Below, piece after piece: positions 6,012-8,125 of a stretch of DNA of 8,125 nucleotides. The first letter of the stretch is position 1. The number at the start of each line of letters is the position of its first letter. Position numbers and translations under genes: made by a program. A model generated the notes under the pieces. That model was given only the letters and a program-made list of their open reading frames with translations, made no database searches and was not told the DNA's origin. Source of the stretch: Oscillospiraceae bacterium (GTDB taxonomy: Bacteria > Bacillota > Clostridia > Oscillospirales > Acutalibacteraceae); the NCBI GenBank assembly GCA_009783605.1, contig WRDE01000079.1:1-8125 (forward strand). The letters run 5' to 3'.

Positions 6012-6040
6012 ATTATACCATGTGTGTGTGCGTGTGCCAA
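6012..6040 (-). promoter_or_regulatory. Promoter of the metalloprotease cassette, with a TG-repeat spacer
   Basis: On the minus strand TTGGCA (6035-6040) and a perfect TATAAT (6012-6017) lie 17 nt apart. The spacer is almost entirely a dinucleotide repeat (plus strand TG run 6021-6036, interrupted once by CG). Transcription would begin near 6005, about 43 nt before the start codon. Confidence 0.78.
6021..6036. repeat. Dinucleotide TG/CA tract
   Basis: TGTGTGTGTG, then CG, then TGTG on the plus strand: eight dinucleotide steps with one interruption, filling nearly the whole -35/-10 spacer of the metalloprotease promoter. Confidence 0.85.
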
Positions 6041-6053
6041 TAGTTTTATCGTA

Positions 6054-6075
6054 TATTAGACAAATATTAGACAAA
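6054..6075 (-). promoter_or_regulatory. Tandem 11-bp direct repeat upstream of the metalloprotease promoter
   Basis: Two perfect adjacent copies of TATTAGACAAA (6054-6064 and 6065-6075), centred about 60 bp upstream of the predicted start and 13 bp beyond the -35. A period of one helical turn at this distance fits a dimeric activator binding direct repeats, such as an OmpR-type response regulator, but no such regulator is in the window. Confidence 0.45.
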
Positions 6076-6277
6076 ACATCCCCCCGGTATATTTCCCCGT
6101 CCGCCATGCTGATAATGCCGTTCGGGTCCCCCTCCTCCGCACACCCATTTATACGGGCGGACTGTCGCAGTTGTCATCATCTGTCCGATTTTTTTGCTGA
6201 CCGCAGGTGGGCGGCGATTTTCGGGCGTGGGATATATGCGGTAATGTAGATTGCCGTGATAAACATAAAGGGGGCGG
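6076..6277. other. Non-coding region between the protease cassette and thyA
   Basis: About 200 bp between the divergent cassettes. It is more GC-rich than the protease genes, up to the thyA -35. It contains only short open stretches in any frame, and a weak 5-bp hairpin before a T7 run (6158-6195) with no gene upstream of it. Nothing in it is assigned; it may be a remnant of lost sequence. Confidence 0.35.
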
Positions 6278-6307
6278 TTGACACGCTTATGCTTGATGTT
6301 TTATAAT
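6278..6307 (+). promoter_or_regulatory. Sigma-A promoter of thyA-folA
   Basis: A perfect TTGACA (6278-6283) and a perfect TATAAT (6302-6307) are separated by 18 nt. Transcription would begin near 6314. This shows that the TTG at 6278, where the thyA reading frame first opens, is part of the -35 and not a start codon. Confidence 0.85.
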
Positions 6308-6316
6308 AATTATATT

Positions 6317-6351
6317 AATTTTCAATTTTTAATTATCAATTTTCAATTCGC
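6317..6351. repeat. Five-unit heptamer array in the thyA leader
   Basis: Five AATTNNN units in strict 7-nt register, with AATT at 6317, 6324, 6331, 6338 and 6345; units 1 and 4 are both AATTTTC. The array starts at about the predicted transcription start and ends just before the thyA Shine-Dalgarno, so it forms nearly the whole leader. Confidence 0.8.
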
Positions 6352-6367
6352 GAACGGAGTGAGCGCC

Positions 6368-7198
6368 ATGTCCCGTGCCGACCAAATCTTCATCCAAAAC
6401 TGCCGCGACATCCTCGACAACGGATACTGGGACACCGGTCATCCGGTCCGCCCGAAATGGCCGGACGGGGTGCCGGCCCATACTGTCAAGCGGTTTGCGG
6501 TGGTCAACCGGTATGACCTGCGGGAGGAGTTTCCGCTGCTGACGCTGCGGTATACCAATTATAAAAACGCCATCGACGAGATCCTCTGGATCTGGCAGAA
6601 GAAATCCAACAATACCCGGGAGCTGAACAGCCATATCTGGGACGAATGGGCCGACGAAAGCGGCTCGATCGGCAAGGCCTACGGCTACCAGTTAGGGGTG
6701 AAGCACCGCTACCCCGAAGGGGAGTTCGACCAGGTCGACCGGCTGCTGTACGACCTGCGCCACAACCCGGCCAGCCGCCGGATGATCACCAACATCTACG
6801 TCCACGCCGACCTGTCCGAGATGAACCTCTATCCCTGCGCCTATTCGCTGACCTTGAATACCAGCGGCAACACCCTCAACGGCATCCTCAACCAGCGTTC
6901 GCAGGACATGCTGGTGGCCAACAACTGGAACGTCTGCCAGTACGCCATCCTGCTGACCATGCTGGCCCAAGCCGGCGGGCTGGAAGCCGGCGAGCTGGTC
7001 CATGTCATCGCCGACGCCCACATCTATGACCGGCACCTGCCGATTGTCGAGCGGCTGCTGGCGCTGGAGCCGTATGACGCGCCGCAATTGGTGATGGACC
7101 CGGACCAGAAAGATTTTTACGGGTTTACGGTGGATTCGTTTGATTTTCCGGGGTACCAATATCATAAGCTGGGCGAGAAAATACCCGTAGCGATTTGA
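6368..7198 (+). CDS. thyA: Thymidylate synthase ThyA
   Basis: Cytosolic dimer that methylates dUMP to dTMP with 5,10-methylenetetrahydrofolate, releasing dihydrofolate. The 276-residue length fits the family. Visible: LWIWQKKSN (73-81), IGKAYGYQLG (101-110), the Arg pair R137-R138 that reaches the phosphate of the other subunit, the catalytic C157 in MNLYPCAYS, NQRSQDMLVANNWN (175-188) with phosphate-binding R177 and the dUMP-contacting N188, and HVIADAHIYDRH near the C-terminus, which ends in the family's typical IPVAI. The wording is that of the Firmicutes branch. The ATG at 6368 has GGAG 8 nt upstream; the longer frame reaches back into the promoter. It is followed by folA after 34 bp, giving a two-gene folate/dTMP operon. 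Confidence 0.97.
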   Translation: MSRADQIFIQNCRDILDNGYWDTGHPVRPKWPDGVPAHTVKRFAVVNRYDLREEFPLLTLRYTNYKNAIDEILWIWQKKSNNTRELNSHIWDEWADESGSIGKAYGYQLGVKHRYPEGEFDQVDRLLYDLRHNPASRRMITNIYVHADLSEMNLYPCAYSLTLNTSGNTLNGILNQRSQDMLVANNWNVCQYAILLTMLAQAGGLEAGELVHVIADAHIYDRHLPIVERLLALEPYDAPQLVMDPDQKDFYGFTVDSFDFPGYQYHKLGEKIPVAI

Positions 7199-7200
7199 TG

Positions 7201-7235
7201 AATTCGGAATGCGGAATGAGGAATGCGGAATTATG
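7201..7235 (+). repeat. Five-unit heptamer array bearing the folA ribosome-binding site and start codon
   Basis: Five units in strict 7-nt register from 7201: AATTCGG, then AATGCGG, AATGAGG, AATGCGG, and finally AATTATG, whose last three bases are the folA ATG. Unit three, read into unit four, gives GAGGAA (7218-7223), a Shine-Dalgarno 9 nt before the start. The array fills the thyA-folA gap. Confidence 0.85.
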
Positions 7236-7724
7236 CAGGCCATCGTGGCGGTGGACGACAACTGGGCAATCGGCTGTGACGGGCAGCTGCTCTTTTCGAT
7301 CCCCGAGGATATGCGGTTTTTTAAGGAAACCACCACCGGCAGGGTGGTGGTGATGGGGCGGCGTACCTTCCAGTCGCTGCCGAGCGGGCGGCCGCTGCGG
7401 GACCGGGTGAATATCGTGCTGTCGGGCGATCCCGATTTTACAGAGGAAGGGATCACCGTCTGCCGTTCGCCGGAAAAATTGCTGGAGACCCTTGCCGGGT
7501 ATCCGGCTGATGATGTATTTGTGATCGGCGGCGCGGAGATCTATGCCCTGCTGCTGCCGTACTGCGCTGCCGTGCTGGTGACGAAGGTGCGGGGGTGCTA
7601 TCTGGCCGACCGGTACTTCCCCAATCTGGATAAATTGCCGGACTGGCGGCTGGCGGACTGCGGGGATGAGCGGGAATATAGGGGTATGCGGTATTGTTTT
7701 TGTAAGTATGTGCGGACGGATTAA
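7233..7724 (+). CDS. folA: Dihydrofolate reductase FolA
   Basis: Reduces dihydrofolate to tetrahydrofolate with NADPH, regenerating the cofactor used by ThyA. Length 163 residues, normal for bacterial DHFR. Visible: MQAIVAVDDNWAIG (1-14), the substrate-site segment LLFSIPEDMRFFK (19-31) with D26 as the catalytic acid, the NADPH-binding GRVVVMGRRTFQSLP (36-50), VFVIGGAEIYALLLPYC with the Gly-Gly of the cofactor site, and LVTKV. Position 21 is Phe where many DHFRs have Trp. The frame is open from 7209, but the family's N-terminus begins at the ATG of 7233, and the Shine-Dalgarno within the heptamer array agrees. Second gene of the thyA operon, converging on rpsT. Confidence 0.96.
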   Translation: MQAIVAVDDNWAIGCDGQLLFSIPEDMRFFKETTTGRVVVMGRRTFQSLPSGRPLRDRVNIVLSGDPDFTEEGITVCRSPEKLLETLAGYPADDVFVIGGAEIYALLLPYCAAVLVTKVRGCYLADRYFPNLDKLPDWRLADCGDEREYRGMRYCFCKYVRTD

Positions 7725-7726
7725 TA

Positions 7727-7761
7727 AATGTATAATGTAAAATGTACAATGTAAAATGAAA
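7727..7761 (+). repeat. Five-unit heptamer array after folA
   Basis: Five AATGNNN units in strict 7-nt register starting two bases after the folA stop codon; units 2 and 4 are both AATGTAA. It forms the left arm of the hairpin at 7727-7818. Confidence 0.85.
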
Positions 7762-7783
7762 GGATCGCAAAAGAACGAGTGCC

Positions 7784-7818
7784 TGTCATTTTACATTGTA
7801 CATTTTACATTGTACATT
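7784..7818 (-). repeat. Five-unit heptamer array after rpsT
   Basis: Read on the minus strand, five units in 7-nt register: AATGTAC and AATGTAA alternating twice, then AATGACA. It starts 3 bp after the rpsT stop codon and is nearly the same as the array after folA, in the opposite orientation. Confidence 0.85.
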
Positions 7819-7821
7819 CGT

Positions 7822-8076
7822 TTAAGAATTGACTTTCTTCGCCAGCGCCGATTTTCTCCGCGCGGCGGTATTTTTATGCAGAAGCCCCTTGGCTACCGCT
7901 TTATCGATGGTTTTGACGGCGACGCGCACGGTTTCCTGCTTGTCGGCGGCGTTGGTATCGACGGCGGTCTGCGCTTTTTTGACGGCGGTCTTCAGCGCCG
8001 AGCGGCTGGCGCGGTTGGCGGCGGTCTTGGTGGCAATTATCCGGACGCGTTTCTCCGCGGATTTGATATTGGGCAT
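7822..8076 (-). CDS. rpsT: 30S ribosomal protein S20
   Basis: Small basic primary binding protein of 16S rRNA in the 30S subunit. At 84 residues it has the usual size. It shows the family's N-terminus MPNIKSAEKRVRI (compare ANIKSAKKR), a helical Lys/Arg/Ala-rich body with NRASRSALKTAVKKA, and the C-terminal block KGLLHKNTAARRKSALAKKV, the S20 signature. The ATG at 8076 follows a near-perfect AGGAGGTG (8082-8089) with 7 nt between AGGAGG and the ATG, as expected for a highly expressed gene. Its promoter lies beyond the window edge. In Bacillus the rpsT region is near lepA, hemN and hrcA, so its closeness to hrcA here is in keeping, although thyA-folA and the protease cassette stand between. 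Confidence 0.97.
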   Translation of the reverse strand: MPNIKSAEKRVRIIATKTAANRASRSALKTAVKKAQTAVDTNAADKQETVRVAVKTIDKAVAKGLLHKNTAARRKSALAKKVNS

Positions 8077-8125
8077 GGTTACACCTCCTCCCGCGATCTA
8101 AAATCCATGTTTCTCGCAAATACAC
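8077..8125 (-). other. rpsT leader, cut by the window edge
   Basis: It contains the rpsT Shine-Dalgarno. No promoter hexamers or leader structure can be named in the 49 bp available. Confidence 0.4.

Larger units (their letters stand above)
7727..7818. terminator. Long inverted repeat between convergent folA and rpsT
   Basis: The arms 7727-7758 and 7787-7818 form a 32-bp stem with a single mismatch (T7733 against G7812, a G-U pair in plus-strand RNA) around a 28-nt loop. Each arm is most of a five-unit heptamer array, with the two arrays in opposite orientations. It begins just after the folA stop and ends just before the rpsT stop, so it is placed like a bidirectional terminator. It lacks a T tract and its stem is AT-rich, so classical intrinsic termination is uncertain. 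Confidence 0.6.

Noticed and set aside
5991..6107. Small minus-strand frame of 38 codons upstream of the metalloprotease
   Set aside because: It overlaps the protease promoter and the direct repeat, its Shine-Dalgarno-like GGAGG is too far away, and its product looks random after the first few residues.
6158..6195. Possible terminator: 5-bp stem CGGAC/GTCCG followed by seven Ts
   Set aside because: The stem is short with a 20-nt loop and no plus-strand gene precedes it.
6278..6367. N-terminal extension of ThyA by 30 residues
   Set aside because: It would start within the -35 hexamer and translate the heptamer array; the family N-terminus and GGAG site support 6368.
6692..7456. Long open frame on the minus strand opposite thyA and folA
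   Set aside because: It is antisense to two clearly identified enzymes, has no family signature and spans their junction; a shadow of GC-rich codon use.
7727..7818. Repeats resembling a small CRISPR array
   Set aside because: The units are 7 nt, contiguous and without spacers, and no cas gene is present.

Overview
The window looks like a chromosomal segment of a Gram-positive anaerobe of the class Clostridia, moderately GC-rich and possibly gut-associated. The evidence is the order hrcA-grpE-dnaK under a CIRCE operator, a DnaK N-terminus lacking the roughly 20-residue insertion of Gram-negative Hsp70, thymidylate synthase and dihydrofolate reductase of the Firmicutes type, strong Shine-Dalgarno sites and sigma-A-like promoters. 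The species cannot be told from this window.

Layout. Positions 1-4291 hold the heat-shock operon on the minus strand, read from right to left: promoter and CIRCE (4225-4291), hrcA (4172-3141), a TIR-domain membrane protein (3091-1871), grpE (1757-1215), a small effector-binding-domain protein (1170-700) and the first 199 codons of dnaK (597-1, running off the window). Two AT-rich accessory genes thus sit inside an otherwise conserved GC-rich chaperone operon. The TIR gene has its own candidate promoter starting directly at the hrcA stop codon, a GTG start and a near-perfect Shine-Dalgarno site.

Positions 4426-6075 hold a self-contained AT-rich two-gene cassette, also on the minus strand: a promoter (6012-6040) preceded by a tandem 11-bp direct repeat, a secreted matrixin-like zinc metalloprotease (5962-5291), a membrane-anchored extracytoplasmic protein of unknown function (5223-4474) and a hairpin terminator (4426-4462). 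Positions 6278-7724 hold the plus-strand thyA-folA operon for dTMP synthesis with its own promoter. The minus-strand rpsT (8076-7822) converges on it.

How they work together. HrcA represses the chaperone operon through CIRCE; GrpE and DnaK are the nucleotide-exchange factor and the Hsp70 chaperone. Read-through from the CIRCE promoter would couple the two accessory genes to heat shock, an inference from layout only. ThyA uses methylenetetrahydrofolate and makes dihydrofolate, which FolA reduces again.

The most striking non-genic signal is a family of degenerate 7-nt tandem repeats (unit AATTNNN or AATGNNN) in several intergenic junctions: two- or three-unit versions inside the chaperone operon and four arrays of exactly five units around thyA-folA-rpsT. 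They seem to have been co-opted as a -35 element, a ribosome-binding site plus start codon, and a 32-bp hairpin between convergent genes. The other candidates for novelty are the TIR membrane protein inside the hrcA operon and the metalloprotease/anchored-protein pair.
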